Shown: positions 1 to 9,846, counted from the first letter of the stretch. The stretch: 64,000 nucleotides of DNA from Sporolactobacillus putidus (GCF_014647035.1 NZ_BMOK01000011.1:1-64000), one strand, 5' to 3'. Made by a program: numbers and translations. Notes: generated from the sequence alone by a model not told the origin.

Positions 1-129
1 GAGCGGCACGCCGCTCCCCCCAACGCCGCCTAGCCTGATTCATCCACCGAGAAACATTTTACACATAGGTTTAATTGTCCCCCTTTAAATGGGGCTGCGG
101 CCGTCGCTCTTCGGCGAAAGTTCCCGTCC

Positions 130-171
130 CAGTCAAATAAAAACAGACTCCGATGTGTGGAATCTGTTTTC
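130..171 (-). terminator. Rho-independent terminator of mntH
   Basis: On the minus strand a stem of about 12 bp with one mismatch (arms 140-151 and 159-170, loop about 7 nt) is followed by a run of T (TTTTTATTT). It lies about 70 bp downstream of the mntH stop. The right-hand side is also T-rich on the plus strand, so it may work in both directions. Positions 1-129 hold no gene I can support, only a short GC hairpin at 1-16. Confidence 0.65.
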
Positions 172-237
172 TGATTTTTATTTTGTTTTTTAATAAACAG
201 CGCCCCTGGTAAGGCTTTGCCCCAGTGGATTTTTCGA

Positions 238-1569
238 TCATTGACCGGCAAACGTCTGATAAAGTAAAAAGACATTTAGCGCGATCACGACACCGGCTAC
301 CAGCCATGCGAGCACGGTCGTGATTTTGTGGTTGACCAGGTTCCCCATGATCTGCTTATTGTTCGTAAAAATGACGAGTGGAATAATGGCCAGCGCGATC
401 CCGAAGGACAGGACAACCTGGCTCATGACCAGTGCGTTCGTCGCGTTCGCCCCGGAGATAATCACGGCCAGCGGCGGAATCATGGAACAAACCCGTCTCA
501 GAAAGACCGGAACGCGTTTGTGGATAAAACCTTGCATCATGATATCGCCGGCCAGCGTGCCGACCGAAGAACTCGACAGCCCGGCGGCAAGAAGACCGAC
601 GCCGAACAGAATCGCCGCGCTCGGCGCGATAAAGACACCGAATTGTTTAAAAGCCACATTCAGGTCGGAAATGACGATGTGTCCGTAAAAAGTTGAAGCG
701 GCGACGGCGAGCATAATCGCATTAATTGCACCGGCGATGACCATGGCAATCAAAATATCAGCCAGTTCAAAGTGAAAGATCTTTTTCCTTTCTTCCGGCG
801 TTCGGCCAATGACTCTTCTGCACGTCAGCCCTGAGTGCATGTAAATGGCGTGGGGCATAACGGTCGCCCCCAGAATGCCGGCAGCAAGCAAAATACTGTT
901 CGTTCCCTGAAAATGCGGCACAAACCCGGCCATCAGCGGAGCTAGTGCAGGCGCTGAAAACACAATTTCACAGCTGAAGGCGATGACAATGACAAAAACC
1001 ATCGCGGCGATAGCCATTTCAAGAGAACGGACCCCCCTGATCTGAAAGGCAAGAATCACAATGGTGCACAGACCGGTCAGAATTGCGGCCGGCAGCATCG
1101 GGATACCGAAAACGAGGTTAAATCCGACGGCTGCACCAATGAACTCGGCCAGATCGGTCGCCATGACCATAATTTCGCCCTGGATCCAGTAAAAGATCGA
1201 AACACCCTTCGGCCAGCGGTCACGCAATATTTCAGGCAGATTATATCCGGTGGCTATGCCGATTTTTGCCGACAGCGTCTGAATCAGGATGGCCATTAAA
1301 TTGGAAAGGACCACGACCCAAAGAAGCAGGTATCCGTACTGTGAACCGCTCTGAATGTTGGTCGCGTAGTTGCCCGGGTCGATATAGGCAACGGCAGCGA
1401 TGAATGCAGGGCCAATAAACGGCATCAGCTGTTTCCATCCCCTGGCTTTTCCTAATGCCATCTGCAGCGACTGTGCATGACCGCCCGCCTTCTTCGGCAG
1501 CGCACCGGCAAGAACTTCGCCGCTCTCCGTCAGAGGGGCACGTATTCGCCCATCACTTCGTTCCGGCAT
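238..1569 (-). CDS. mntH: Nramp-family Mn2+/H+ symporter MntH
   Basis: Proton-coupled importer of Mn2+ (and Fe2+) in the cytoplasmic membrane. The 443-residue product has the Nramp signatures: DPGN at residues 64-67 in the first core helix and MPH at 238-240 in helix 6, the metal-binding pair of the family, plus about 11 hydrophobic segments. The length is typical. The start is chosen because AGGAG lies 8 nt before ATG 1569. It is monocistronic, with a terminator at 130-171. In Bacillales this gene is usually repressed by MntR; I do not see a convincing MntR box, but a cre-like palindrome sits about 130 bp upstream. The N-terminal ~45 residues before the first helix are a somewhat long hydrophilic tail. 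Confidence 0.93.
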   Translation of the reverse strand: MPERSDGRIRAPLTESGEVLAGALPKKAGGHAQSLQMALGKARGWKQLMPFIGPAFIAAVAYIDPGNYATNIQSGSQYGYLLLWVVVLSNLMAILIQTLSAKIGIATGYNLPEILRDRWPKGVSIFYWIQGEIMVMATDLAEFIGAAVGFNLVFGIPMLPAAILTGLCTIVILAFQIRGVRSLEMAIAAMVFVIVIAFSCEIVFSAPALAPLMAGFVPHFQGTNSILLAAGILGATVMPHAIYMHSGLTCRRVIGRTPEERKKIFHFELADILIAMVIAGAINAIMLAVAASTFYGHIVISDLNVAFKQFGVFIAPSAAILFGVGLLAAGLSSSSVGTLAGDIMMQGFIHKRVPVFLRRVCSMIPPLAVIISGANATNALVMSQVVLSFGIALAIIPLVIFTNNKQIMGNLVNHKITTVLAWLVAGVVIALNVFLLYQTFAGQ

Positions 1570-1694
1570 TTCATCATCTCCTATTCGCTTTGTGAATATT
1601 TGTTTCCCTCATGCAACACATCTGCTAAAATCAACATACGCCATTTATGCATAAATTGCAATCGAAAAATGGTAAATTTATTTTCATTTTTACA

Positions 1695-1708
1695 TTAAAA
1701 CGTTTTCA
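1695..1708. promoter_or_regulatory. cre-like palindrome (possible CcpA site) upstream of mntH
   Basis: TTAAAACGTTTTCA matches the CcpA consensus at 13 of 14 positions. It lies about 130 bp upstream of the mntH start in an AT-rich stretch. The remaining 1710-1974 between mntH and the YkvI-like gene holds no gene I can support. Confidence 0.35.
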
Positions 1709-1974
1709 ATTAATTTAACAAATAAGAGGCAAGACGGCTTCATGTTGTGAAACGGATCAAAAAAAGGGAGCGGCAATTTTCCAGAACCGACTGATTTTAT
1801 CCTGAAACCGTTGATGCGGACCGGATGAGAGGACCTTTTTTGGAGGTTCCCTTTTCGCATAAGACGATAGTGCACCGGCAAGAATCGTCCTGTTTCGGAA
1901 GAGACGGGAATGGAAACAGTGAAAATCGATGTTTTTTATCAACAAATCCTGAAAAATGACGCCTGCCGGAAAGT

Positions 1975-3015
1975 TCAGTCTCCTCCGTTCCCCCTCTTTG
2001 GAAGCCTGATCCAAAGCATGCAAAGAACAATGGCAACACAGAGGACGCCAAAAAGTGGATAGAGGGTCCGGATCAGGGATCCGTACCCTGCCTGGCTGAT
2101 GAGGAACGCACCGATAAAGAGAATAAATATAGCCGCGCGCATATTGGGGATCAAAGGAAATGTGCTTCGCAGCTGACGCGCGAGGCCGAAGATGTTCCCG
2201 ATAAAAGTGGTGAGAATCTCGCCAAAGATCACGGCGACGAACCCAATGTGGATGAGAGGACCAAAATGCCTGACGATGTCTGCCATCGGCATCTCAAATC
2301 CGGCAGACTCAGGGGCACCGAGCAGAAGAAAATGGGCCAGGATAAGGATCAGCCCGAGACCCGCTCCGCCAAGCAGGCCGCCGAGCCAAAGCACCGTCTC
2401 ATCCTCCGTCTCCTTTGCAAGCGGAACAAGGACAACAAGCGCAGTCAGCATATTGAAGGAAGCATAGCTCAGGGCGGCTGGCAACCATTTGATATTTCCA
2501 GTCAGCCAAACCGCGTCCGGCGCGGCACCGCGTCCGAGAAAAACAGTCAGCACGAAAGCCGCCAGCATCGGCACGACGAGCGTATTGATCCAGAGAAGAC
2601 CGCGAATTCCTTTTAATAAAAAAAGAAAGCTGACCACCAGCGCCAGTACAATACCGATTTGTCTGTGCCAGTCAAGCTGCTCCTGAAAAACGGCGCCGGC
2701 ACCGGCAAGCATGACGCCGGTAATCCCGAGAATCACGAAGAATACCAGTGCCTGAATAGCCGTTCCCAATCGTTCACCAAAAATATGGATGACCAATTCG
2801 TTAAATGAATAGGCGCCGATTCGCCGGGCATAAATCATCATCTTAGTGCCTGCCCACGTCATCAGTACCCCGCTGAAAATAGCGCCAAGCGTTCCATTGA
2901 TCTGGTATTGGGTGAAAAATTGAATAATTTCCTTTCCTGACGCAAAACCCGCGCCAACAATCGTCCCGATAAACGCCGAAGCCACCTGAAGAACACTGAT
3001 TAATTTTTTGATCAT
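1975..3015 (-). CDS. YkvI-like integral membrane protein (putative amino-acid-type permease)
   Basis: The 346-residue polytopic protein has about 10 hydrophobic helices. Its N-terminus contains GTIVGAGFASGKEI, a glycine-rich first-helix motif shared by the YkvI family of Bacillales and reminiscent of APC-superfamily transporters, where such a kinked helix binds substrate. Substrate is unknown. The start has a GGGGAG ribosome binding site. A 21-bp-period repeat array (3146-3263) lies about 130 bp upstream in the same orientation. The downstream gap to mntH shows no clear terminator. Family assignment is from sequence resemblance; function is not established. Confidence 0.75.
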   Translation of the reverse strand: MIKKLISVLQVASAFIGTIVGAGFASGKEIIQFFTQYQINGTLGAIFSGVLMTWAGTKMMIYARRIGAYSFNELVIHIFGERLGTAIQALVFFVILGITGVMLAGAGAVFQEQLDWHRQIGIVLALVVSFLFLLKGIRGLLWINTLVVPMLAAFVLTVFLGRGAAPDAVWLTGNIKWLPAALSYASFNMLTALVVLVPLAKETEDETVLWLGGLLGGAGLGLILILAHFLLLGAPESAGFEMPMADIVRHFGPLIHIGFVAVIFGEILTTFIGNIFGLARQLRSTFPLIPNMRAAIFILFIGAFLISQAGYGSLIRTLYPLFGVLCVAIVLCMLWIRLPKRGNGGD

Positions 3016-3145
3016 TCAGCACACTCCCCGCGCTCCGCATTACCGGTATAATCGTCTGTCTATGTACGTGCTGTATCATTTGCTTAGCGCCCTTCTTCCA
3101 CTTTATGCAAAACTTGTCCGGGTCATGCCCGGCACACAGTCGGGC

Positions 3146-3263
3146 AATCGTCAGTAAAGAGCGGGGAATCAACGGTAACCGGTTAAGAATCATCAGTAAG
3201 TGGCAGAGAATCATCAGTAACGCTCAAATAATCAACAGTAAACAGCCTGAAATCAATAAACGT
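3146..3263 (-). repeat. 21-bp-period repeat array, locus 1
   Basis: Read on the minus strand, a leading 18-bp unit containing TTATTGATT is followed by five copies of a core TTACTGNTGATT-like element at exactly 21-bp spacing. The roughly 9 bp between cores differ from unit to unit. One of four such loci in the window (also 10400-10520, 11813-11970, 20778-20898). The TVD-type peptide frame is broken by a stop here. The rest of 3264-3400 shows nothing recognisable. Confidence 0.85.
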
Positions 3264-3407
3264 GAATAATCTGAACTTAATCCGGATTTTTTAACCTGCT
3301 CTGACCGCTCCATTTTGACAGAACGGGTAATGATCTTTAGTGATTCATTCTTTATCGAAAATTAGGGACGTATTTTGCCGACTTGGATAAGCAAGATGGA
3401 CAATCAT

Positions 3408-3450
3408 AAAAAAACAGACCGGCACGATACATGTTGTATCATGCCGGGTC
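3408..3450 (-). terminator. Terminator of the YjcZ-like microprotein gene
   Basis: GACCGGCA... pairs with ...TGCCGGGTC (3417-3450) with a small loop. On the minus strand it is followed by TCTGTTTTTTT. It lies 10 bp beyond the stop codon of the 32-residue ORF at 3460-3558. Confidence 0.8.
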
Positions 3451-3459
3451 CCTTAACGA

Positions 3460-3558
3460 TTAATATACCCAGGTTGCACCAATAATGATCAAGAGAATGA
3501 AAAGTACAACGATCAGTGCAAAACCTGAGCCATACCCGTATCCAACCGGAGCACCCAT
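3460..3558 (-). CDS. YjcZ-family sporulation microprotein
   Basis: A 32-residue ORF encoding MGAPVGYGYGSGFALIVV followed by a hydrophobic stretch ending IIIGATWVY. This is the glycine/tyrosine-rich head plus single transmembrane helix of YjcZ-type sporulation proteins, which are tiny, membrane-associated and of unknown biochemical role. A GGAGGTG ribosome binding site lies 9 nt before ATG 3558; the alternative ATG at 3567 abuts that site and is unlikely. A terminator follows at once, so it is a monocistron. It is too short for standard ORF cut-offs. The gene-less stretch 3568-3912 holds presumably the promoters of this gene and the aminopeptidase; no element could be fixed. Confidence 0.85.
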   Translation of the reverse strand: MGAPVGYGYGSGFALIVVLFILLIIIGATWVY

Positions 3559-3912
3559 GCCCTTCATCACCTCCATGCCCATTTCTCTATCATCCTATGC
3601 GAACGCCGCGATTCGGACCGCCCTAATTTTAAATTTGCACCACTTTCCCCTTGCGCTTTTCAGAGCGGACGAACGGTTGACGAGTGCAAAGCCTGCGGGT
3701 CGTTCTCCCATACAAGCTGTGATAAAATGAAACTTAGTCATTTGTGTTCAAAAAAATGCTGTGGTATTTCTGAGGATAAACGAGGAACCCGGAGTTTTGT
3801 CAGGCAGTCCTCATTCGAAATTCGGACAATCACCGCTGTTCCTGTATGAAAAGAGTTTTTTCACGGCTTTTTGAACACACTTAAGATACTGATTTCTCGG
3901 GGAGGCCTGTGC

Positions 3913-5145
3913 ATGGAAAATTTTGAGAAGTTACTTGACAACTACGCCGATATCACTGTCGCTATCGGGCTGAATGTTCAAAAAGGACAGGACGTGATGA
4001 TTTTTGCTCCGGTCGAAGCCCTCGATTTTGTCCGGAAAACGGTTTGTAAAGCCTACGAAGCCGGTGCGAAAAACGTCTACGTCGAGTGGTCGGACGAAGC
4101 CGTGACACGAATCACATACGACCTGGCACCGGATGAAGCGTTTGAACAATTTCCTGATTGGCGCGCCCATACTTATCGTGAACTGGCCGACAGCAATGCC
4201 GCCTTCCTTTACATCCTTTCACCAAATCCGGAATTGTTGAAGGGCGTTGATCCGGAGCGCGTGGCTAAGGCCCGGAAGACGGCCGCCATAGCAAACAAAA
4301 AGTTTACCAACGCCAAAATCAGCGCGAAGGTCAGCTGGACTATTGTGTCCGTTCCGACCGCTGCCTGGTCGGCAAAAATATTTCCCGGTCTCGGCGAAAA
4401 GGAACGGATTGAAGCGCTCTGGAAACAGATTTTCACAATCACTCGTTCGGACAGGGACGACCCGGAACAAGCTTGGAAAGAACACATCCATTCACTGACA
4501 GACAAGCTAAACTCTTTTAATGAAAAGCGGTTCAGAAGACTGCATTATAAAGCGCCGGGAACGGACCTGACCATTGAGCTTCCTGCGGAACACCTCTGGG
4601 TGGGCGGCGGCATGACGAACGGAAAAGGAACGCCCTTCCAGCCGAATATACCGACTGAAGAAATATTTACCATGCCATTGAAAACCGGAGTCAACGGTAC
4701 GGTGTCCAGCACGAAGCCGCTGAACAACGGCGGCAATCTAATCGACCGTTTCTCCCTCAAATTCAAGGACGGACGGATCGTTGATTTCGCTGCTGAAAAA
4801 GGACTTGATGCTCTCAGAAAAATTATCGAGACCGACGATGGATCTCATTATCTCGGCGAAGTTTCGCTTGTGCCGCATCATTCACCGATTTCGGAAACCA
4901 ATCTGATTTTCTTCAATACGCTTTTCGATGAGAACGCGTCCTGCCACCTGGCGATCGGCGCATCATTCCCGTTCAACTATCGGGGCGGACGGCAGATGAG
5001 CGAAGAAGCGCTCGCCGCCGCAGGCGCCAACACCAGCCTGACCCACGTCGATTTCATGATCGGCTCCGATAAACTGGACATCGATGGCGAAACATCGGAC
5101 GGCCAATGGGTTCCCATTTTCAGGAAGGGGAACTGGGCCATTTAA
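3913..5145 (+). CDS. M29-family metallo-aminopeptidase (AmpS/PepS type)
   Basis: Cytoplasmic exopeptidase removing N-terminal residues from peptides with a two-metal centre. The 410-residue product is the usual family length. Candidate metal ligands of the M29 family are visible in order: the glutamate in IPTEEIF, the glutamate in YLGEVSLVP followed by HHSP, the histidine in NASCHLAIG, and the HVD of THVDFMIGSD near the C-terminus. The start is ATG 3913 because GGGGAGG lies 7 nt upstream; a longer in-frame reading from 3871 lacks a ribosome binding site. It is monocistronic, with a strong terminator at 5192-5236. Confidence 0.9.
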   Translation: MENFEKLLDNYADITVAIGLNVQKGQDVMIFAPVEALDFVRKTVCKAYEAGAKNVYVEWSDEAVTRITYDLAPDEAFEQFPDWRAHTYRELADSNAAFLYILSPNPELLKGVDPERVAKARKTAAIANKKFTNAKISAKVSWTIVSVPTAAWSAKIFPGLGEKERIEALWKQIFTITRSDRDDPEQAWKEHIHSLTDKLNSFNEKRFRRLHYKAPGTDLTIELPAEHLWVGGGMTNGKGTPFQPNIPTEEIFTMPLKTGVNGTVSSTKPLNNGGNLIDRFSLKFKDGRIVDFAAEKGLDALRKIIETDDGSHYLGEVSLVPHHSPISETNLIFFNTLFDENASCHLAIGASFPFNYRGGRQMSEEALAAAGANTSLTHVDFMIGSDKLDIDGETSDGQWVPIFRKGNWAI

Positions 5146-5191
5146 AGCAAGATTAGTTATCAGCAGCTGTCCTAAAAGGCCGGCCAATAAC

Positions 5192-5236
5192 GAAAGGCCA
5201 TGAAACGGAACGCTCCGTTCATGGCCTTTTTAATTA
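5192..5236 (+). terminator. Terminator of the M29 aminopeptidase gene
   Basis: Inverted repeat AAAGGCCATGAA...TTCATGGCCTTTTT with a GC-rich top, ending in a T-run. It separates the gene from the convergent chemoreceptor gene and could serve both, although the minus-strand T-run is weaker. Confidence 0.85.
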
Positions 5237-5292
5237 ATGTGTATTCTACAGTTAAGTTTAACTGTATTCCTTACTCACTTTCAACTGGATCT

Positions 5293-7458
5293 TCAGATTT
5301 TAAAACGTTCGATTGCTTCCCGCATCTGTCGGGCCTGCTGATCCAATTCGCCTGCAAGTTTATTGAGTTCTTCCATGGCGGCGTTCTCTTCCTCGACAGA
5401 GGCGCTGACTTCTTCCGTGCTGGCCGCCGTTTCCTCGCTGGTCGAAGCAATCATCTGCGATCCTTTACTGATCCGCTCGATATTGGCTTCCGTCTTGCGG
5501 ATGGCGTCCGCAATGCCTTGGATGCCTTTGACGTTCGCTTCAATCGTCCGGTCGATTTCCTCGAAAGCTCGGTTCGTCTCCTCAACCGCTTCACCCTGAG
5601 CCTCTACCACCCTGTTTGTCTCCTCACAGAGTTCAACGGTATTTCTGGTTTGCTCATTCATTTCTTTAACCATTTCGGTGACATGTTTCAGAGACTGATT
5701 GGTTTGTTGTGCGAGTTTGCGAATCTCGTCGGCGACTACAGAAAAACCTTTTCCATGTTCGCCCGCGTGCGCGGCTTCGATACTGGCGTTCAGTGACAGC
5801 AGATTAGTCCGCCGGGCAATACCGCCCAGAACATCAACGATTTCATCGATTTTAGCGACATGTCTCTCAAGCTGTGACACGGCCGATATGATCTGCCCGG
5901 TCGTATCCGCCGATGCTCTCGACTGAACCGACAAATGCTTCAGCTTTTCTTTGCCGCCCAGCGATGACGCGGTCATCTGATCCGCTCCCTGAAGAACTTC
6001 CTTGCTTCTCGCATCCATTCTTCTGACTGTGTCGACCAGCGACTGCAGGGAAGCCAGACTCTCGTCAATGGACTTCGACTGATCGGAAGCACCTCTTGCG
6101 ATCTCATTGACGGTCGCACTAACTTCATTAGCCGATGCCGTATTTTCTTCCACGCTTGCGACCAGCGTCTGGGAAGCCCCCGTGATCTGACGCGCCACTT
6201 CGCTCATTTTTTTGAAAGCTTCCCTGTTCGCCCTGGCCATCTGGTTAATGCTTCCTGTCAGTTCAGCCAGTTCGTCCTTCCCCGTTACAGGAATGAATAC
6301 GGTAAGATCCCCCTCTTCCACTTGCTTGGCAGCTTCCTCAATTCTTCTGATACGGATGGCCATTTTTTTAAGCAAATAGTTTGTAAGCGTAATGGCAACG
6401 ATCAGAATAATCAGGACTGTCACCACAGATGGCAGAGTGATCAGATTTGCCTTGTTTGAAATTTCGCTCTTATTGATGACGCCCAGGAGGGTCCAGCCGG
6501 TCGTTTGATTTTTTTCAAAGCAAATTAGTTTTTGCTGGCCGTCGACTGTCGCATAGAACATCCCGCTCCGGCCCATCTTTTTCATTTCTTGATAAAAAGG
6601 CTGTTTCGCGGCATTAGTACCAATCTCAGAATTCTTCGGAGCCGCTATATATGTTCCCGACTTATTCAGCAAAGCCGCGTAACCCGAGTCCCCGAATTTC
6701 GTTCCGCGGACTTGGTTCACGATCGTCGAAAGAAAGAAATCAAGCTTGACGACACCCTTTACTTTTCCTTGATCCATGATAGCTTGGGCGACACTGACCA
6801 CGCTCTGCTGCGTGACGTCGTCAGTATAGGGGTTCATCCATACGAAATTGCCTTTTCCCTGTGCCCCAAGCCTGTACCAAGAGTCTTTGGTCGGATCATA
6901 AGTTTTGTCGTAATAATAAATTGGGGCGCGGACCACCGTCTTGTCGGCTGAAGCGAACGTGAGCGCCTGATACATCTTGTTGGAAGAGATCACATTCTGG
7001 AAATCCTGATTAATCGCATAAATATTGGCCTCGGGGTTTGCCAGCCTGTCGCTCAACGCAACCTGGCCGGTCACTGCCTGTGCGTCGTCAAACAACGTTT
7101 CAAAGTTCGCATTGACGGTTTTCAGCTGGGTCATCGTCGATTGTGCCAGATCATCCGTCGTCATCATCGTTCCGTAAAAATAGCTGAACGCACCTCCGAC
7201 AAGGCCGAAAAACACGATGGTTGTGACAAAAGGAATAAGCAGCTGCTTTCTCAGGCTGAAAGCCATAAACAATCTGTCGGGCATATATTTTCCAAGAAAT
7301 GAACGCTCAAGCCTCTCTTCCATTTTGGAAAAAAATCTTGCAGCTCCCCCGCCTATCTTTTTCAAAATAGTCCCGGTTCGAGTTTTCCTGTCCACCGAAC
7401 TTTCTGTCTGTTTTTTCTTAGAATGCTCCTTATCTTTCTCCATGCTCTTTGTCCTCAC
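5293..7458 (-). CDS. Methyl-accepting chemotaxis protein with dCache-type sensor
   Basis: Transmembrane chemoreceptor that controls CheA. Layout in 721 residues: a long basic cytoplasmic tail (1-72), TM1 about 73-96, an extracytoplasmic dCache-like domain about 97-335 (with [10 protein letters not shown] and [10 protein letters not shown] typical of this fold), TM2 about 341-363, HAMP about 364-420, and a signalling domain to the end with a hairpin tip containing [18 protein letters not shown]. No CheR-docking pentapeptide at the C-terminus. The start may be GTG 7458 (AGGAG 13 nt upstream) or ATG 7443. The upstream neighbour is a second receptor gene whose terminator sits just before this one. 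Confidence 0.9.
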   Translation of the reverse strand: MRTKSMEKDKEHSKKKQTESSVDRKTRTGTILKKIGGGAARFFSKMEERLERSFLGKYMPDRLFMAFSLRKQLLIPFVTTIVFFGLVGGAFSYFYGTMMTTDDLAQSTMTQLKTVNANFETLFDDAQAVTGQVALSDRLANPEANIYAINQDFQNVISSNKMYQALTFASADKTVVRAPIYYYDKTYDPTKDSWYRLGAQGKGNFVWMNPYTDDVTQQSVVSVAQAIMDQGKVKGVVKLDFFLSTIVNQVRGTKFGDSGYAALLNKSGTYIAAPKNSEIGTNAAKQPFYQEMKKMGRSGMFYATVDGQQKLICFEKNQTTGWTLLGVINKSEISNKANLITLPSVVTVLIILIVAITLTNYLLKKMAIRIRRIEEAAKQVEEGDLTVFIPVTGKDELAELTGSINQMARANREAFKKMSEVARQITGASQTLVASVEENTASANEVSATVNEIARGASDQSKSIDESLASLQSLVDTVRRMDARSKEVLQGADQMTASSLGGKEKLKHLSVQSRASADTTGQIISAVSQLERHVAKIDEIVDVLGGIARRTNLLSLNASIEAAHAGEHGKGFSVVADEIRKLAQQTNQSLKHVTEMVKEMNEQTRNTVELCEETNRVVEAQGEAVEETNRAFEEIDRTIEANVKGIQGIADAIRKTEANIERISKGSQMIASTSEETAASTEEVSASVEEENAAMEELNKLAGELDQQARQMREAIERFKI

Positions 7459-7493
7459 TCTTATATGTATTCTCCTGAATGGCTATAAAATAG

Positions 7494-7535
7494 AAAAAAA
7501 CAACCAGTCCCAGCCGTATAGTCAGAATGAGACTG
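7494..7535 (-). terminator. Terminator between the two chemoreceptor genes
   Basis: On the minus strand CAGTCTCA pairs with TGGGACTG (arms 7528-7535 and 7505-7512), followed by TTGTTTTTTT. It begins 6 bp beyond the stop of the upstream receptor gene. Confidence 0.7.
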
Positions 7536-7541
7536 ATTTTT

Positions 7542-8831
7542 TTATGAGAGTTGATATTTCTCCAAGTCCTTGCGAAGACCGGCAGCATCATTTTCAAGAT
7601 TCGCCGCAAGCCGGGACAGTTGTTCCAGGCCCGCCGTTTGTTCCTCAATCGAAGCGGTCACTTCCTCGGTGCCGGCAGCCGTCTGTTCACTGATCTCGGT
7701 CATTCCGTCGATATTTTCCTTAACCGCCTTATTTTCCTTCAGCATGTCGCCAACCGATGCGACAATACTGGCAATTCGCTCATTGTTGCCGCTCACGGCT
7801 TGCGCAATCCTCTTTGCCGCTTTTTCAAAATTGCTGACGACAACAAACTGCTCTTCCAGCACCTTGCTCGTATTCCCGGCAAAGGTTACCGTATTCTCTG
7901 TATCTTTCTGAATGCCTGCGAGCAGATCGGAAATCTCCTGCAGCGCTTTATCGGTCTGATTGGACAGTTTCCGAACCTCATCGGCGACAACGGCGAATCC
8001 CTTGCCCTGTTCTCCCGCGCGGGCCGCTTCAATAGCCGCATTAAGCGCCAGCAGATTGGTCTGGGAGGCTATCTCGGAAATGGTCTCGAGTATCCGTCCG
8101 ACATTTTTCGAACGGCTGTCGAGTAAAGCGATCGCATCGATGATGTCCGCAGTTGCGGAGATGGTCCTTTCCGAATGATTCCTCAGTTTGGCAACGGATT
8201 GCGTGTTGCTCTCCGATACCTGGATCAAGTCTTCCGCGCCTTTTTTCATCAGATCGATTTGTCTTGCGATGTCTTCCATTTTCAGGTCGATGACACCGGC
8301 GGCCTCCTTATTTTTGGTCATCAGTTCAGCCTGATTCGAGGCTCCGGCCGCAATTTCCGACATAGTTGAACCCACTTCATTGGAAGAAGCCGTATTTTCT
8401 TCAACACTGGCCACCAAAGTCTGCGACGCATCACTCACCTTTTCTGAAACACGAGTAATGCGCTCAATCATCACCCGGTTCAAGTCGATCATATGATTGA
8501 TGCCGGCAGCAAGATCGCTCAGCTCGTCACCGCCCTGCCCGTCAATCCGCACACCCAGGTCGCCGTTTTCCGTTTTTTCCACAGCCTGTTTCATACAGTT
8601 GATCCTTTTGGCATAGGAAGCGGCAATCAGGCGTGAAGCAAGGAACGCCAGCCCAAGTACAATCAGCAGCAGCGCAGCCTCTGGAAGAAGCAGCTTGAAA
8701 TACCCCAAAATATAAGTGAAAATAACCGCCAAAATAATCAGCACAGAAAACGGCAGAACAATCCTCGCCTGCAGTCCCGTATTCTCCCTTTTCAAGCGGG
8801 ACCCCGCCTTTTTATCACGTTTCAAAGCCAT
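7542..8831 (-). CDS. Methyl-accepting chemotaxis protein without an extracytoplasmic sensor domain
   Basis: A 429-residue receptor. Two hydrophobic segments near the N-terminus are separated by only a few residues, so there is no periplasmic-side ligand domain. HAMP-like linker and a full signalling domain follow, with the conserved tip [18 protein letters not shown]. Start ATG 8831 is chosen because AAAGGA lies about 10 nt upstream; an upstream in-frame start at 8879 has no such site. A SigD-like promoter is at 8914-8941. With its neighbour it forms a small chemotaxis cluster. Such receptors may sense membrane or cytoplasmic signals; the stimulus cannot be read from sequence. Confidence 0.88.
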   Translation of the reverse strand: MALKRDKKAGSRLKRENTGLQARIVLPFSVLIILAVIFTYILGYFKLLLPEAALLLIVLGLAFLASRLIAASYAKRINCMKQAVEKTENGDLGVRIDGQGGDELSDLAAGINHMIDLNRVMIERITRVSEKVSDASQTLVASVEENTASSNEVGSTMSEIAAGASNQAELMTKNKEAAGVIDLKMEDIARQIDLMKKGAEDLIQVSESNTQSVAKLRNHSERTISATADIIDAIALLDSRSKNVGRILETISEIASQTNLLALNAAIEAARAGEQGKGFAVVADEVRKLSNQTDKALQEISDLLAGIQKDTENTVTFAGNTSKVLEEQFVVVSNFEKAAKRIAQAVSGNNERIASIVASVGDMLKENKAVKENIDGMTEISEQTAAGTEEVTASIEEQTAGLEQLSRLAANLENDAAGLRKDLEKYQLS

Positions 8832-8913
8832 GACACATCCATCCTTTCCAAGCTCAGCCGAAACCGCCGATTCACCCATCCGTACCTTGCTGATTCCGGT
8901 ATTACCCTTATAA

Positions 8914-8941
8914 TTATCGGCGTTCTGAATGGAAAAGTTAA
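8914..8941 (-). promoter_or_regulatory. SigD-type motility promoter for the chemoreceptor gene
   Basis: On the minus strand TTAA, 16 bp, GCCGATAA closely follows the Bacillus SigD consensus (TAAA, about 15 bp, GCCGATAT). It lies about 80 bp upstream of ATG 8831, consistent with control by the motility sigma factor. Confidence 0.6.
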
Positions 8942-8954
8942 CGGTGCGCCCTGA

Positions 8955-9491
8955 TTAAACATGAGATTCGACATGAACGTGAGATGCAGCACGACTGCCG
9001 GTGTACAGAAGGCGGTAGTAGAGATCCAGAAATAGAACGAGCATTAGCGCCGTCATAATTCCCGCTAGATCGAACGTTAGAACATCAATAAGATGGCCCG
9101 TCCGTCCCGAGATAAACGTCTGATGCCATTCATCGGACATTGCGTAAATCAGTGCGATTACCGGGCCGCACAGATAGGACAAGATTCTCGGCATAACCGT
9201 CGTAAAAAACAAATTGATCAGCATAAATGTGAGCAAAGTGTATTCCGACACATGACCGGCCTTTCGTACAAGAAATTCGAAAAATGCGTAAGGATCATTT
9301 GAAGTGATCAGCTTACCGCCATAATTGAAGGTGATATTCGGAAAGGTTTCCGAGTTCCACTGGAAATGGGCTTTCAAAAAAGGTTGAATATCCTGCTGGG
9401 CGTAAGACATTGACGACCCCATGTAAATCATTCCGGCGACAAGAACAATCAGCACCAGCCAAAACCAGAAAGCTTTGCGATGACTCAGCAT
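8955..9491 (-). CDS. VanZ-family membrane protein
   Basis: 178-residue protein with about four transmembrane helices and the VanZ-like motif DEWHQTFISGRTGHLIDVLT, where the acidic-His-Gln and Gly-Arg-x-Gly residues are the family hallmark. VanZ proteins modify the cell surface and can give low-level glycopeptide resistance; the precise reaction here is unknown. ATG 9491 is preferred (AAGGAG 12 nt upstream); the in-frame TTG at 9503 directly abuts that site. The C-terminus is histidine/valine-rich (ASHVHVESHV). A structured repeat element (9561-9695) lies immediately upstream. Confidence 0.8.
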   Translation of the reverse strand: MLSHRKAFWFWLVLIVLVAGMIYMGSSMSYAQQDIQPFLKAHFQWNSETFPNITFNYGGKLITSNDPYAFFEFLVRKAGHVSEYTLLTFMLINLFFTTVMPRILSYLCGPVIALIYAMSDEWHQTFISGRTGHLIDVLTFDLAGIMTALMLVLFLDLYYRLLYTGSRAASHVHVESHV

Positions 9492-9560
9492 ATTTTTCTT
9501 CAACTCCTTCGTTTAGAATCCAGCCCCGGATCAGCGGTTTTGTACCATAAGAAAGCAGAA

Positions 9561-9695
9561 AAATTTTAAGGATTATAGTATGATCGGCCGAACATAAGCG
9601 CCATTTCCTGTGGCCTGTTCGGCATTAGCCTTTCTGGCCCCCACAACCAAGGCTCCGTCTCTCGCCAAAGGTTTGGCGAAGCCACGTTTTCTAAT
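9561..9695 (+). ncRNA. Candidate structured RNA element, copy A
   Basis: About 135 bp sharing long blocks with the inverted copy at 13548-13685. Predicted helices: GCCGAACA/TGTTCGGC (9587-9594 with 9616-9623) enclosing GCCA/TGGC with a 7-nt loop; GCCTT/AAGGC (9628-9632 with 9649-9653); CGCCAA/TTGGCG with loop AGGT (9663-9668 with 9673-9678); and a possible closing helix ATTAG/CTAAT. It starts with AAATTTT and GGATTATAGTAT in both copies. I do not recognise a known riboswitch class. It could be a structured RNA or a non-autonomous mobile element. Orientation is given so that the A and B copies read alike; the transcribed strand is not known. Confidence 0.55.
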
Positions 9696-9795
9696 AATTA
9701 TTTTTTCAATTATAACGCAAATAGGTCTTCGCTTTGTAGGAATTTTTTGTATATTCTTCATTTTTTTCTCCTGACACTGTTAGAAAGCACACTTT

Positions 9796-9824
9796 TTGAC
9801 AAAATCATTACAGCTTGATAATTT
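9796..9824 (+). promoter_or_regulatory. SigA promoter of the OsmC-like gene
   Basis: TTGACA (9796-9801), 17 bp, TAATTT (9819-9824). The predicted transcript starts about 15 bp before the GGGGGAG ribosome binding site of the gene at 9847. Confidence 0.65.
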
Positions 9825-9846
9825 CAAATTAAAGGGGGAGTAGCTT

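Noticed and set aside
1-16. GC hairpin at the left edge as a terminator
   Set aside because: GAGCGG/CCGCTC is a neat stem, but no T-run follows on the plus strand and the minus-strand continuation is outside the window.
1757-2023. 88-codon minus-strand frame overlapping the end of the YkvI-like gene
   Set aside because: Basic, low-complexity product with no ribosome binding site; a shadow of the real gene.
9561-9695. Known riboswitch (c-di-GMP, TPP, cobalamin, fluoride, guanidine) for element A
   Set aside because: None of the conserved cores I know is present, and a separate promoter for the downstream gene lies between the element and that gene.
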